A program made the position numbers and the translations under genes. The notes under the pieces were generated by a model. That model was given only the letters and a program-made list of their open reading frames with translations, was not told the DNA's origin and searched no databases. DNA of 26,444 nt from a virus. Every line of letters begins with the position of its first letter. The stretch's first letter is position 1. Where the stretch lies: the IMG/VR virus record IMGVR_UViG_3300021142_000159, positions 1-26,444 of that record, one strand, 5' to 3'. Shown here piece by piece: positions 7,754 through 14,701 of the stretch.

Positions 7754-7839
7754 TACTTGCCCTTCTTGGTTGAAGGCTTCTTCTTGCAGGCGCCCTTGCA
7801 GTTAGGCTTTGAGCAGCCACATCCACATGCTTTGCACAT
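7753..7839 (-). CDS. 28-aa cysteine-rich peptide
   Basis: A complete small frame, reading MCKACGCGCSKPNCKGAC then KKKPSTKKGK. Six cysteines fall in the first 18 residues in CxxCxCxC....C...C spacing, followed by a basic tail. The density of CxC and CxxC motifs is that of metal-binding peptides of metallothionein or zinc-knuckle type. It starts two bases after the stop of the 55-aa gene and its stop overlaps the next ATG as TAATG, so tight coupling on both sides supports translation. Metal binding is inferred from the cysteine pattern alone; there is no family assignment. Confidence 0.6.
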   Translation of the reverse strand: MCKACGCGCSKPNCKGACKKKPSTKKGK

Positions 7840-7841
7840 AG

Positions 7842-8009
7842 TTACTTACCTTTCTTTCCGGCTTGGGCCATCTTTTCCATTTTTTTCTTGCCGTACTTCT
7901 TCATGCCAGCAGCAGCTGCAACAGCAGCTGGATTCTTGGCACCTGACTTCGCAGCCTCTTCTTCAACTTTCTTGAAGCGAGCACCTGAGCCGAGCTTTGC
8001 TTTAGCCAT
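7842..8009 (-). CDS. 55-aa basic phage protein (NP.A.AA..G.KKYGKKK motif)
   Basis: Starts MAKAKLGSGARFKKVEEEAA and continues with KNPAAVAAAAGMKKYGKKKM, ending MAQAGKKGK. This is the pattern of a widespread family of very small phage proteins carrying a KLGSG.RF N-terminus and a NP.A.AA..G.KKYG...M segment; the molecular role is unknown. The ATG overlaps the stop of the preceding gene as TAATG. The next gene begins two bases after its stop. Confidence that it is a real gene is good because of the recognisable pattern and coupling. Confidence 0.75.
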   Translation of the reverse strand: MAKAKLGSGARFKKVEEEAAKSGAKNPAAVAAAAGMKKYGKKKMEKMAQAGKKGK

Positions 8010-8311
8010 TACTTCTTACCTTTGTTTCTCTTAGAGATGGCAGCAGCTTTCTTTTTGGCGTCAGCCTTAGAGGAAGCACCCCATGCTTGTAGTGATAATA
8101 ATAGTCGTGTCGGCTCACCATTGGGCTTATGCTCTGGGCCAGGTGCTCCACCCATACGAGCAAGAAATGATGCACGACGTGGGTTGTCGCCTTTCTTCAC
8201 TGGAGCTTTGAGGTTGTGTCCTTCTGCCTTTGCAGATGCACGGCCCTTAGCATTCAAGCCGCCTTTTGGATTCTTACCTTCTTTACGTTGCCATGCTGGT
8301 GATGATGCCAT
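8009..8311 (-). CDS. DUF6321-like protein, 100 aa
   Basis: Starts MASSPAWQRKEGKNPKGGLN and contains RASFLARMGGAPGPEH and RLLLSLQAWGASSKADAKKK. The SPAWQRKEGKNP.GGLN.KGR and WGASSK.DA.KKAAAISKRN segments are, from memory, those of a conserved phage family (DUF6321) found in T4-like cyanophages and other aquatic phages, function unknown. An in-frame ATG 30 bases upstream at 8341 exists, but ATG 8311 overlaps the previous stop as TAATG and matches the family's usual N-terminus, so it is chosen. It is strongly basic. Confidence 0.85.
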   Translation of the reverse strand: MASSPAWQRKEGKNPKGGLNAKGRASAKAEGHNLKAPVKKGDNPRRASFLARMGGAPGPEHKPNGEPTRLLLSLQAWGASSKADAKKKAAAISKRNKGKK

Positions 8312-8709
8312 TATTTGCCCTTTTTCTTTTTCTGTTCCCATGGTTGCATGTCTTTATGAGTGACTACTCGTGCATTAATGCTTTTCATACCCTTTTCCAA
8401 AGCATTTTGGACTCTGTGGGTTCCATCAAGGAGGCTATGTGTACCATCTGGATGTTTAAGTGCAACAATAGGGTGGCTCATATCTACCGCATTGGTTCGT
8501 GTTCTATTTTCTTCTGTGCTCTCTCCTAGACGTCCTTCTAGTTGAGGGGCAAATATCTGAGGATTAAAGGTTTTTAACTTACCTTTACTAGCAGCCATAT
8601 TAACAATATCCCCAACTTTAAATGACCATTTACCATGTGGATTTTCAAATCCAGCAGTTTTTTCTAGAGGATTAAATTGTTTAGACATAAAGTTATTTGA
8701 GTCGCTCAT
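8311..8709 (-). CDS. ParB-like domain protein, copy B
   Basis: A 132-aa protein with MSHPIVALKHPDGTHSLLDG followed by THRVQNALEKGMKSINARVV at about residues 76-115. The PI......DG....DG.HR...A...G...I.A.V layout is that of ParB/sulfiredoxin-fold domains, which bind or hydrolyse nucleotides in some families and act as nucleases in others. The N-terminal half has no recognised domain. The C-terminus is Lys-rich. It overlaps the upstream paralogue by ATGA and the downstream gene by TAATG. No catalytic residue set can be confirmed, so an enzymatic activity is not claimed. Confidence 0.65.
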   Translation of the reverse strand: MSDSNNFMSKQFNPLEKTAGFENPHGKWSFKVGDIVNMAASKGKLKTFNPQIFAPQLEGRLGESTEENRTRTNAVDMSHPIVALKHPDGTHSLLDGTHRVQNALEKGMKSINARVVTHKDMQPWEQKKKKGK

Positions 8710-9110
8710 GTTGTTTTACCTGTATTTCTAGGAGGTTTGTTTTTCTTTGCTAAGTGCATAATATCCTTTTTAGGAACTATATGAACATCTAAAGTTTTCT
8801 TACCTTCTACCGTTATTGCTTTTTCCATACGGTTTAATCCATCAGCCACACTTAGATTATTTCCATCTTTTATAACAAGAAGAGGAAAACTGGTATCAGC
8901 CTTATTCATGCGCTCTTTATCGCCTTGCCAGTAGGCTCTATCGTGGGCTAATTTATTTAACGGAAAATTTTTATGAAAATAACTTGGATTACTTTGAGCG
9001 TGGGCTACAACATCTTGCACACTGAAGTAATTACCTTTATCATCGGAAAAATGACTACCTGTAAAATGAGGTATGAATTGATTAGAGCTTAAATTGTCTT
9101 GGGCGGCCAT
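8706..9110 (-). CDS. ParB-like domain protein, copy A (degenerate)
   Basis: A 134-aa paralogue of the next gene, with the same architecture: an N-terminal SNQF.P..... and GNYFSVQDVVAHA region, then DTSFPLLVIKDGNNLSVADG and LNRMEKAITVEGKKTLDVHI, and a basic tail. Where copy B has LDGTHRV, this one has ADGLNRM, so the conserved His of the DG.HR motif is Asn here. The two may be an active/inactive or differently specific pair. ATG 9110 lies one base after the stop of the 78-aa gene. The relationship is visible directly; the ParB-like label is by motif. Confidence 0.6.
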   Translation of the reverse strand: MAAQDNLSSNQFIPHFTGSHFSDDKGNYFSVQDVVAHAQSNPSYFHKNFPLNKLAHDRAYWQGDKERMNKADTSFPLLVIKDGNNLSVADGLNRMEKAITVEGKKTLDVHIVPKKDIMHLAKKNKPPRNTGKTT

Positions 9111-9111
9111 A

Positions 9112-9348
9112 TTACTTTCCTGTCGTTCGGTGGTATTTCTGTACAGCCTTTACACCTTGCTGAACACTCTTAGCTCCAGCTTTTTTGGTGAGATTAATCT
9201 TGTCAAATTTAGCTTTGCGAACATTGGTGTGGTCAACAATCACATCACCATTTTTGTTCTTAAACACTTTGTGTGTTTCACGGGCAGATTTGCCTGGGAC
9301 CTTGATTGCCAAGGTCACAGGCTTCTCTGCTGGCTTCTTATCAGCCAT
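9112..9348 (-). CDS. Small basic protein of unknown function, 78 aa
   Basis: Begins MADKKPAEKPVTLAIKVPGK, contains FKNKNGDVIVDHTNVRKAKF and ends VKAVQKYHRTTGK. The N-terminal half could form a short beta hairpin (TLAIKVPG...THKVFKNKNGDVIVDH); the C-terminal half is basic and helical. The start overlaps the upstream stop as TAATG and the stop lies one base before the next start. No family is recognised. Confidence 0.6.
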   Translation of the reverse strand: MADKKPAEKPVTLAIKVPGKSARETHKVFKNKNGDVIVDHTNVRKAKFDKINLTKKAGAKSVQQGVKAVQKYHRTTGK

Positions 9349-9521
9349 TACTTTTTCTTCTTCTTTGTAGACTTGTTTGCTTCAGACAAAGCGATAGCAA
9401 TTGCTTGCTTCTTTGATTTAACCACAGGTCCAGTTTTTGAGCCAGAGTGAAGTTTGCCTTCTTTGGCTTCCTTCATGACTTTTTCTACTTTACCTTTTTT
9501 AGCCGCTGGTGTCTTTGGCAT
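9348..9521 (-). CDS. DUF6496-like small protein, 57 aa
   Basis: Reads MPKTPAAKKGKVEKVMKEAK then EGKLHSGSKTGPVVKSKKQA and IAIALSEANKSTKKKKK. The KVM.E.K.G.L.SGS....VKS.KQAIAIALSEA pattern matches a small family recalled as DUF6496, widespread in bacteria and phages, function unknown. The start is preceded by GAAAGG at good spacing, and the stop overlaps the next start as TAATG. It is the first gene of the coupled basic cluster that ends at the terminator at 7534-7560. Confidence 0.8.
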   Translation of the reverse strand: MPKTPAAKKGKVEKVMKEAKEGKLHSGSKTGPVVKSKKQAIAIALSEANKSTKKKKK

Positions 9522-9533
9522 TTTTAGCCTTTC

Positions 9534-9959
9534 TTATTCAGAATCGGTTTCTGAATCTTCATCGTCCTCATCATCAAGGTCGTCAAAGTCTTCGTCATCA
9601 AACTCATCTTCGTCAAAGTCATCATCTGAATCGTCATCTGAGTCATCATCTGAATCGGTTGAAGCATCTGCAGGAGCAGCAGCATCAGCTGGTGCATCTG
9701 TTGCAGCAGGAGCGGTTGCATCTGCAGCAGGAGCAGCAGTTGCGTCAGCAGGTGCAGCATCAGCTGCTGGAGCTGAAGCATCTGCTGGAGCAGCTACAGG
9801 AGCATCAGTGGTGACTGGTGCAGCGGCAGCTGAAGCATCGGTGGTTGTTGCATCTGCAGCTGGTGCAGCTACAGTTGCGTCTGCTGGAGCAGCAGTAACA
9901 TCAGGTGTCACTGCAGCTGTATCGGTTGTAGCAGGAGCTACAGGTGTTACATCTGACAT
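9534..9959 (-). CDS. Ala-rich protein with poly-acidic C-terminus, 141 aa
   Basis: Starting at ATG 9959 this gives MSDVTPVAPATTDTAAVTPD, then about 75 residues of Ala/Pro/Thr/Asp repeats (variants of APADATAAPAADA), then about 40 residues made almost only of Asp, Glu, Ser and Phe (DSDDDSDDDSDDDFDEDEFD). It is low complexity and presumably disordered and strongly acidic. A 12-base unit repeats three times near 9629-9660. AGAAAGG at 9966-9972 precedes the ATG and closely resembles the sequence before the 57-aa gene, which argues for independent initiation although the frame is also open from the HNH gene upstream. It may be a scaffold-like or charge-buffering protein beside the basic cluster; function unknown. 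Confidence 0.65.
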   Translation of the reverse strand: MSDVTPVAPATTDTAAVTPDVTAAPADATVAAPAADATTTDASAAAAPVTTDAPVAAPADASAPAADAAPADATAAPAADATAPAATDAPADAAAPADASTDSDDDSDDDSDDDFDEDEFDDEDFDDLDDEDDEDSETDSE

Positions 9960-10550
9960 GTTGTGCCTTTCTAAGGGGGTTGAGTTTTTGGTCAAGTTGC
10001 ATCGTGCGTGGGTCGGACGCACATTGCTAATTATATCAGGACCACCGCTAACTATAGGGATGACGTGGTCTATGTGCAGGCCTAATTCCCAACCGTCTCC
10101 ACGACCCTGAGTACGAGGTGCTGTTAAATCTATCTGAACATTACAGAGATAACAGAAATTCCCATACAGTTCTAAGACTTGTGCTTCTGTGTAATACTCA
10201 AAGCCGTTTTCTCGCTTCTTGGCTCTACGCCTACGAGCAGCAGCATTCATTTTGTCGTTGTTTGCTTTGTTCCATTTAAGGGTAGCTGAACGCACCTTTT
10301 CACGGTTATTGTCCCTGTATTTTTGGTCGTACTTTGTGCGTTGACCTGGATGACTTTTGTTATACCGAATATCGGCAGCACGTTTCTTTTCAGGATGCTC
10401 TTTGTAGTACTTACTTCGGTACTCGTTGCGAGCATCTCTACAGGGCTGGCAAACTGTTGTTTTCGTTTTAGTGTGTTTTGCGTAACCGCCAAGGGTTCCG
10501 CACTCTGCAGTTTTTCTACGCTTAGTAGGTGTACTGCTGGAACTGGACAT
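9534..10550 (-). CDS. HNH endonuclease reading in frame into the Ala-rich acidic protein
   Basis: From ATG 10550 the frame codes 338 aa. Residues about 13-40 hold ECGTLGGYAKH and VCQPCRDARNEYRSKYYKEH, an actinobacterial-type zinc module. A very basic helical region follows, then a helix ending YGNFCYLC and the HNH core LGLHIDHVIPIVSGGPDIIS, NVRPTHARCNLTK (about residues 150-190). Thus CxxC, the catalytic-type DH, Asn and a final Cys-Asn are all present. It is probably a mobile homing-type nicking enzyme. There is no stop after the HNH core: the frame continues through NSTPLERHN into the Ala-rich gene, so the product may be a fusion. ATG 10550 is chosen over 10664 because the latter overlaps the upstream gene by over 140 bases. 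Confidence 0.75.
   Translation of the reverse strand: MSSSSSTPTKRRKTAECGTLGGYAKHTKTKTTVCQPCRDARNEYRSKYYKEHPEKKRAADIRYNKSHPGQRTKYDQKYRDNNREKVRSATLKWNKANNDKMNAAARRRRAKKRENGFEYYTEAQVLELYGNFCYLCNVQIDLTAPRTQGRGDGWELGLHIDHVIPIVSGGPDIISNVRPTHARCNLTKNSTPLERHNMSDVTPVAPATTDTAAVTPDVTAAPADATVAAPAADATTTDASAAAAPVTTDAPVAAPADASAPAADAAPADATAAPAADATAPAATDAPADAAAPADASTDSDDDSDDDSDDDFDEDEFDDEDFDDLDDEDDEDSETDSE
9966..9972 (-). promoter_or_regulatory. Internal ribosome binding site inside the HNH frame
   Basis: The minus strand reads AGAAAGG, then six bases to ATG 9959. The 57-aa gene start at 9521 has nearly the same AGAAAGGC upstream. In the HNH frame these bases are read as codons for Leu-Glu-Arg. This supports a separate start for the Ala-rich acidic protein. 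Confidence 0.6.
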
Positions 10551-11055
10551 CGTTGACCATTTCTTCTGGATTGGTTTGGTTGCAATCCAAGGTAATGACG
10601 CTGTAGTAATTCTTGTAACGTCCTCGTGGCAAGACACGGGTAGGAACAAATACTTCATCCGCAAATACTATGCGGTCTCTGATGTGAGAGCTTGGGTCAG
10701 TCAACATGGCGGGCAAGAGTCTTTCCACATCTGCAACAGCAAGAACAATTCTTAAGGTATCGCTTACGTAGAAACCTCGCTCATTGAGGATATTAGTTGA
10801 GCGCATAAGTTGCCCCATGATTACCGGCATACTAAATGGGTCTTTCCACTTACGGCCCTGACCATTTGTTTGGTTAGAGACGTCGTAGATGTCGTCCACA
10901 ACCACAGATGGATTAGCAGCAAAGTAATCTTTGTCCCAAATATACCATTCAACTGCCGTACCTACAGGCGTGCCCAATTCATCAACTACACCCTCTTCCA
11001 TTGACATCTTTTCAAAGTCAACCTTAAAGCGTCCTTCTACACGTGTTCCACGCAT
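10522..11055 (-). CDS. Putative neck or head-tail structural protein, 177 aa
   Basis: Starts MRGTRVEGRFKVDFEKMSME after TAAGGAG. It is acidic and mixed alpha/beta, with KWKDPFSMPVIMGQLMRSTN in the middle and RVLPRGRYKNYYSVITLDCN near the end. There is no signal peptide, membrane segment or catalytic motif. Its place between the adhesin array and the neck/tail genes, and an appearance typical of virion structural proteins, suggest a role in neck or tail completion, but no family is recognised with certainty. The last 29 bases overlap the HNH gene, consistent with that gene being an insertion. Confidence 0.4.
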   Translation of the reverse strand: MRGTRVEGRFKVDFEKMSMEEGVVDELGTPVGTAVEWYIWDKDYFAANPSVVVDDIYDVSNQTNGQGRKWKDPFSMPVIMGQLMRSTNILNERGFYVSDTLRIVLAVADVERLLPAMLTDPSSHIRDRIVFADEVFVPTRVLPRGRYKNYYSVITLDCNQTNPEEMVNDVQFQQYTY

Positions 11056-11064
11056 GGCGTCTCC

Positions 11065-12432
11065 TTACTGAATAACTGGATAGCGAATTATAATAAGGCC
11101 AGAGCCACCGTTACCTGCAGAACCGGCTTGTTCGTTACCACCGCCACCGCCTCCGGTGTTGGCAGTTCCGCTAGTTTCTGTTTGCAAGTTTTCTGAGGCA
11201 CCACCGTTGTTTCCAGCGCCGCCGTTACCTCCGCCGCCGTATCCGCCAAGACCGTGGTAATCAAATGTGCCGTCTGAACCGCCGTTACCCAAGTTAGTGC
11301 CACCACCTCCACCACCTGCGTAGTAGAAAGTGCTACCAACTAGTTGTCCTGTGCCTGTTGCGGCACCCCATGCGGAGTAAACAGAGGTTCCTACACCGCC
11401 GTTACCTCCATGGTTATTGTTTGCGCTTTCACCTACACCACCGGCGCCACCGCCACCGCCACCGTTACGGACAGCAGAAGCACCAGAACCACCGATGTTT
11501 CCTTGTCCTGAGATTGCGGTTCCTGGGGAGTTTGTTGAGTAACCCATTGCTCCACCACCAGAACCGCCATTACCGGAAAGGCCTGAATTGTAGTTTGTAC
11601 TTCCACCAAATCCGCCGCCAACTGCAGCAGTTAGCGCCGCAACTTGAGAGTTAACTCCGTTGTTTGCGGGGGAAGCTCCTCCTGCGCCTACAGTGCATAC
11701 ATACACAGTTCCAGCTGCAAAGGTGTTACCGGGAAGATACACAACTCCGCCAGCACCGCCGCCACCAGAGAACCGAACACCTGTAGCTCCACCACCAGCT
11801 ACCGCTAATACTTCGGCGTTTTTAATTTGCTCAGTAGGGACAAACGCTCCTGTGGATAAAAACGTGTGATAAATGTACTTGCCGTCTGAAGACACAGTTC
11901 CACCAGATGCTTTAGCTCCTGAACCAATTCCATAAAGAGTAAAAGTAGAACCCGCAATCAACGTTCCTGAAGCTGGGGTAAACGTAATGATAGTTACTCC
12001 TACTTGAGTTCCAATGCTCCAAAGACCAACGGTAGCTAAGTCAATATTTGCAGTGGCGTTTGTTTCCCATGCAGCAGTTCCTAATACGGCTTTAGCATTT
12101 GATGTAGAGGTATAGTTGTAAACATAAAAATCACAGTTAGAAAAAGTGCTGGATGTGTCACTAGCATTGTTGCTATACCCAATCCACAAATTTGATTGAC
12201 CTGTAGCAGTTGTGGGTGATACTCCGCTTCCTGTTGCGTAAATAGCACGGTAAGAATACCCCGTAGAGCTTCCACTAAAAGTTACACTCATACTTCTATC
12301 TCCAGTGCCAGAGACACGGGAAGAAAAAACAACTTTTAAATCAGTGTAGTTTTGAGGAATATTAGTAAAGGTTACTGAGGACTCTCCACCAGCAGCTGTG
12401 ATTGTTTGAATAGCAGAATATGTTTTAGCCAT
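11065..12432 (-). CDS. Gly-rich tail adhesin, array member 6
   Basis: A 455-aa protein in two parts. Residues 1-170 are a beta-rich domain (VTFTNIPQNYTDLKVVFSSR ... STFTLYGIG). Residues about 185-455 begin YIYHTFLSTGAFVPTEQIKN and AEVLAVAGGG, continue as a Gly-rich region with many GGGG, GGAGG and GNGGSG runs, and end GGSGLIIIRYPVIQ. The Gly-rich part has the look of Gly_rich_2-type domains and of the polyglycine-helix sandwich in phage gp38-type adhesins, where surface loops bind receptors. It starts by TAATG overlap with member 5. A virion adhesin is likely; the receptor is unknown. Confidence 0.75.
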   Translation of the reverse strand: MAKTYSAIQTITAAGGESSVTFTNIPQNYTDLKVVFSSRVSGTGDRSMSVTFSGSSTGYSYRAIYATGSGVSPTTATGQSNLWIGYSNNASDTSSTFSNCDFYVYNYTSTSNAKAVLGTAAWETNATANIDLATVGLWSIGTQVGVTIITFTPASGTLIAGSTFTLYGIGSGAKASGGTVSSDGKYIYHTFLSTGAFVPTEQIKNAEVLAVAGGGATGVRFSGGGGAGGVVYLPGNTFAAGTVYVCTVGAGGASPANNGVNSQVAALTAAVGGGFGGSTNYNSGLSGNGGSGGGAMGYSTNSPGTAISGQGNIGGSGASAVRNGGGGGGAGGVGESANNNHGGNGGVGTSVYSAWGAATGTGQLVGSTFYYAGGGGGGTNLGNGGSDGTFDYHGLGGYGGGGNGGAGNNGGASENLQTETSGTANTGGGGGGNEQAGSAGNGGSGLIIIRYPVIQ

Positions 12433-13823
12433 TAGCTTAGGTACCTCACTACTATAAGTCCAGAACCACCTTGTCGTCCATCACCAGCAGCGCCTCCACC
12501 AGTGTTTGCAAGACCAGGGAAACCTTGGCCACTTCCTGGAGCGCCATAAGAGCCTCCACCGCCTTTGCCACCAGCGCCACCAGAAGTACGGCCTGCACCG
12601 CCGCCGCCTCCAGCAAAATACCAGTTACCTGAGTAGTACTCACCTAAGTTAAGTGTACTTCCAATAGAGTTAATTATTGATAGAGTTGCTCCGCTAAGTC
12701 CTACGCCACCTGCGCCGCCATTTGATGCTGTAGGGGCAACACCTGCACCGCCAGCTCCACCGCCACCGCCAGACGCTTCGTTAGGGTTTCCAGCACCATA
12801 TCCAGCGCTACCAGAATTTCCGTAACCAGTTCCGCCAGTTCCTGTTTGAGTAGATGAACCTCCTGCTTGTGTTCCTAGGTAGTTTCCACCACCGCCTGAA
12901 CCACCTGAACCACCAGAACCTCCGCCAGAGCCGTTATTTAAACCACCACCAGCGCCGCCACCTACCGCAGGAGTTAAGGCCCCAAACTGAGAGTTGTTTC
13001 CAGCATTACCTCTTACTGCTTCATATGCGTAAGACGCACCACCAGAGCCAACTGTACACAGGTAGTTAGTGCCTGCAGTTAAAGCTTGAGAAGAGGCGTA
13101 GAAGATACCTCCTGCTCCACCGCCAGCGCCCCAGTCATAACCCGAAGAGCCTCCACCAGCAACTACAAATACATCCGCATTAATTGCAGCGGCTGGTATA
13201 AATGCCCCAGTATTCTTAAATGCATGGTAAGTGTAAGTGCCATCAGTAGCAATAACATCTCCACCAATAGCTTTTGTAGGAATAATAGAGGCTATATCTG
13301 CGGCTTTAATTCCATAAAGAGTAAATGAAGTCCCTACAGCATAGTTAACGGCATTCCAACAAGAAATAGTGATGGAGGTGATTGGGTTATAGGAACGCCA
13401 AAGACCCGTAATAAAACCATACTCTCCGCTGTTAGAGTTAGTCGTATTGCTTCCGTACTTCCAGAGCATAGTCTTGTACATATTTGTATTAGCGTAACTT
13501 GGTATGTGGATTTCGTAAGGGCTGTAAACACCAGACGTAATTGATTCACCATAAACAAAGTTATTATAAATTGATGATGTACTTGTGTTTCTTCCGCTTG
13601 CTGCGGTAGAGGCATAGCTCAAAATATCTGTGTAGCTGTAATTTGTTCCGGTATCGCCGTTGAATTGAATCTTAGAACCACTCGCACCGCTTACCTGCAC
13701 ATTTGCAATAATAACTAAATCGGTATAACCCTGTGGGATGTTAGAAAAAGTTACGGTATTTGTTGCACTTCCCAGTGACTGAGTTGCAATAAAGTTATAA
13801 GTAGATGCGCCAATACTAGACAT
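12432..13823 (-). CDS. Gly-rich tail adhesin, array member 5
   Basis: 463 aa with the same two-domain plan as its neighbours: N-terminal VTFSNIPQGYTDLVIIANVQ ... TSFTLYGIKAAD, then YTYHAFKNTGAFIPAAAINA, DVFVVAGGGSS, a long Gly-rich segment and the closing GGSGLIVVRYLS. The N-terminal domain is as close to the short proteins as to the long ones. The loop segments between glycine runs, such as GYGAGNPNEASGGGGG, differ from those of the other members, as expected for receptor-facing variation. Both ends join neighbours by TAATG. Confidence 0.75.
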   Translation of the reverse strand: MSSIGASTYNFIATQSLGSATNTVTFSNIPQGYTDLVIIANVQVSGASGSKIQFNGDTGTNYSYTDILSYASTAASGRNTSTSSIYNNFVYGESITSGVYSPYEIHIPSYANTNMYKTMLWKYGSNTTNSNSGEYGFITGLWRSYNPITSITISCWNAVNYAVGTSFTLYGIKAADIASIIPTKAIGGDVIATDGTYTYHAFKNTGAFIPAAAINADVFVVAGGGSSGYDWGAGGGAGGIFYASSQALTAGTNYLCTVGSGGASYAYEAVRGNAGNNSQFGALTPAVGGGAGGGLNNGSGGGSGGSGGSGGGGNYLGTQAGGSSTQTGTGGTGYGNSGSAGYGAGNPNEASGGGGGAGGAGVAPTASNGGAGGVGLSGATLSIINSIGSTLNLGEYYSGNWYFAGGGGGAGRTSGGAGGKGGGGSYGAPGSGQGFPGLANTGGGAAGDGRQGGSGLIVVRYLS

Positions 13824-14443
13824 TAACTTGCCGCCTTTATTCCGTACAAAGCAGCTTGACTAAACTGTGCCCAGTTTCCATCTTGTGGAGTTAAAGTAAT
13901 AGAGCTAATTGGGTCAGAGATGTTTGAACCTGTACCTGCTTTATACCAGCCAACAGATGTAAATGTTACTACTCCTGGACTTTGGTTCTGGTCAAACCCA
14001 CTTAATGAACGTGCAACTTTATTTTTTGAAGCATTTGCATAGTCCAAAAAGTCAATAATTCCTCCACCAAAAACATTGGCAGTGGTATTTGCATCTGGAA
14101 CTTGCATAGCGTAAGCAGGGGTGTTACCCACATACACGCCATTTGCTGCCCCAGTACCGTAGAACCCATGTGAGTAGTAGTCAGTTACAGTAGTATCTCC
14201 ATTGAAATAAATAAAAACGTTACTGTTTGAGTTATACGCTCCAGTACAACGCCCTACTACACGTAACTGTAAATGAGTAAAGTTCTGTGGGATGTTGCTA
14301 AATGTAACGGTAGCTTGACCACCGCTAGGAACTACAACAGTAGCAATAGACTGAAAATCGTTCTGTACTGTGGTTTGGTCCCAAAGCTTGGCGCCTTTGG
14401 CGCCTGTGTATAGGCCAGAACCACTTACGTGTTTAATAGACAC
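13823..14443 (-). CDS. Short adhesin-domain protein, array member 4
   Basis: A 206-aa protein made of the beta-rich N-terminal domain alone, with no Gly-rich part. It contains VTFSNIPQNFTHLQLRVVGR, SHGFYGTGAANGVY, DFLDYANASKNKVARSLSGF and ends SQAALYGIKAAS. It is the counterpart of the 192-aa protein at 18041-18619 (both have WD near residue 20, FYGTG/LYGTG and DxLDY...SKNK/NKGK..RSL). The start is GTG 14443 with AAAGGGGAG at good spacing. It may form a collar or base for the long adhesins that follow. Confidence 0.65.
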   Translation of the reverse strand: MSIKHVSGSGLYTGAKGAKLWDQTTVQNDFQSIATVVVPSGGQATVTFSNIPQNFTHLQLRVVGRCTGAYNSNSNVFIYFNGDTTVTDYYSHGFYGTGAANGVYVGNTPAYAMQVPDANTTANVFGGGIIDFLDYANASKNKVARSLSGFDQNQSPGVVTFTSVGWYKAGTGSNISDPISSITLTPQDGNWAQFSQAALYGIKAAS

Positions 14444-14464
14444 AACGACTCCCCTTTGGGAAAA

Positions 14465-14701
14465 TTAGAGAACTAGTACTGCTGCTTCATCTGCTGTCAA
14501 CGGTGTGCCAGCAATCAACTTAGCTTTTGCAGATTCTTTGAGACCAGCAATACGCTCTGCTTCTGCAATGCGTGCTGCTTGTGCATCAGCAGCTGCAGCT
14601 GCAGCTTGGTCAGCAGCAGCAATCTCAGCGGATGTTAGCGGAACAATCATCTGCTCGCCGGTTGAGCAATCAACGATAATCTTTGTTGGTGTATCAGACA
14701 T
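14465..14701 (-). CDS. Small tail-fibre-associated protein, 78 aa
   Basis: Starts MSDTPTKIIVDCSTGEQMIV, followed by an Ala-rich helix (ADQAAAAAADAQAARIAEAE) and KAKLIAGTPLTADEAAVLVL. The KIIVDC.TGE....PLT..E.A.....A pattern occurs in small proteins next to tail-fibre genes in aquatic phages, possibly fibre-assembly helpers; function unproven. It overlaps the 128-aa gene by 8 bases. The Ala-rich stretch is predicted to be a coiled helix. Confidence 0.6.
   Translation of the reverse strand: MSDTPTKIIVDCSTGEQMIVPLTSAEIAAADQAAAAAADAQAARIAEAERIAGLKESAKAKLIAGTPLTADEAAVLVL

Noticed and set aside
7565-9521. Toxin-antitoxin system among the small genes
   Set aside because: No toxin fold, antitoxin DNA-binding motif or autoregulatory promoter is seen; the genes form one long coupled series of basic proteins.
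9454-10110. Long plus-strand frame rich in Ser and Ala opposite the Ala-rich acidic gene
   Set aside because: It is the complement of a biased repeat sequence, has no ribosome binding site and no domain; all coupled neighbours are on the minus strand.
10551-10664. N-terminal extension of the HNH gene to ATG 10664
   Set aside because: It would overlap the 177-aa gene by over 140 bases and adds residues unlike known HNH N-termini.
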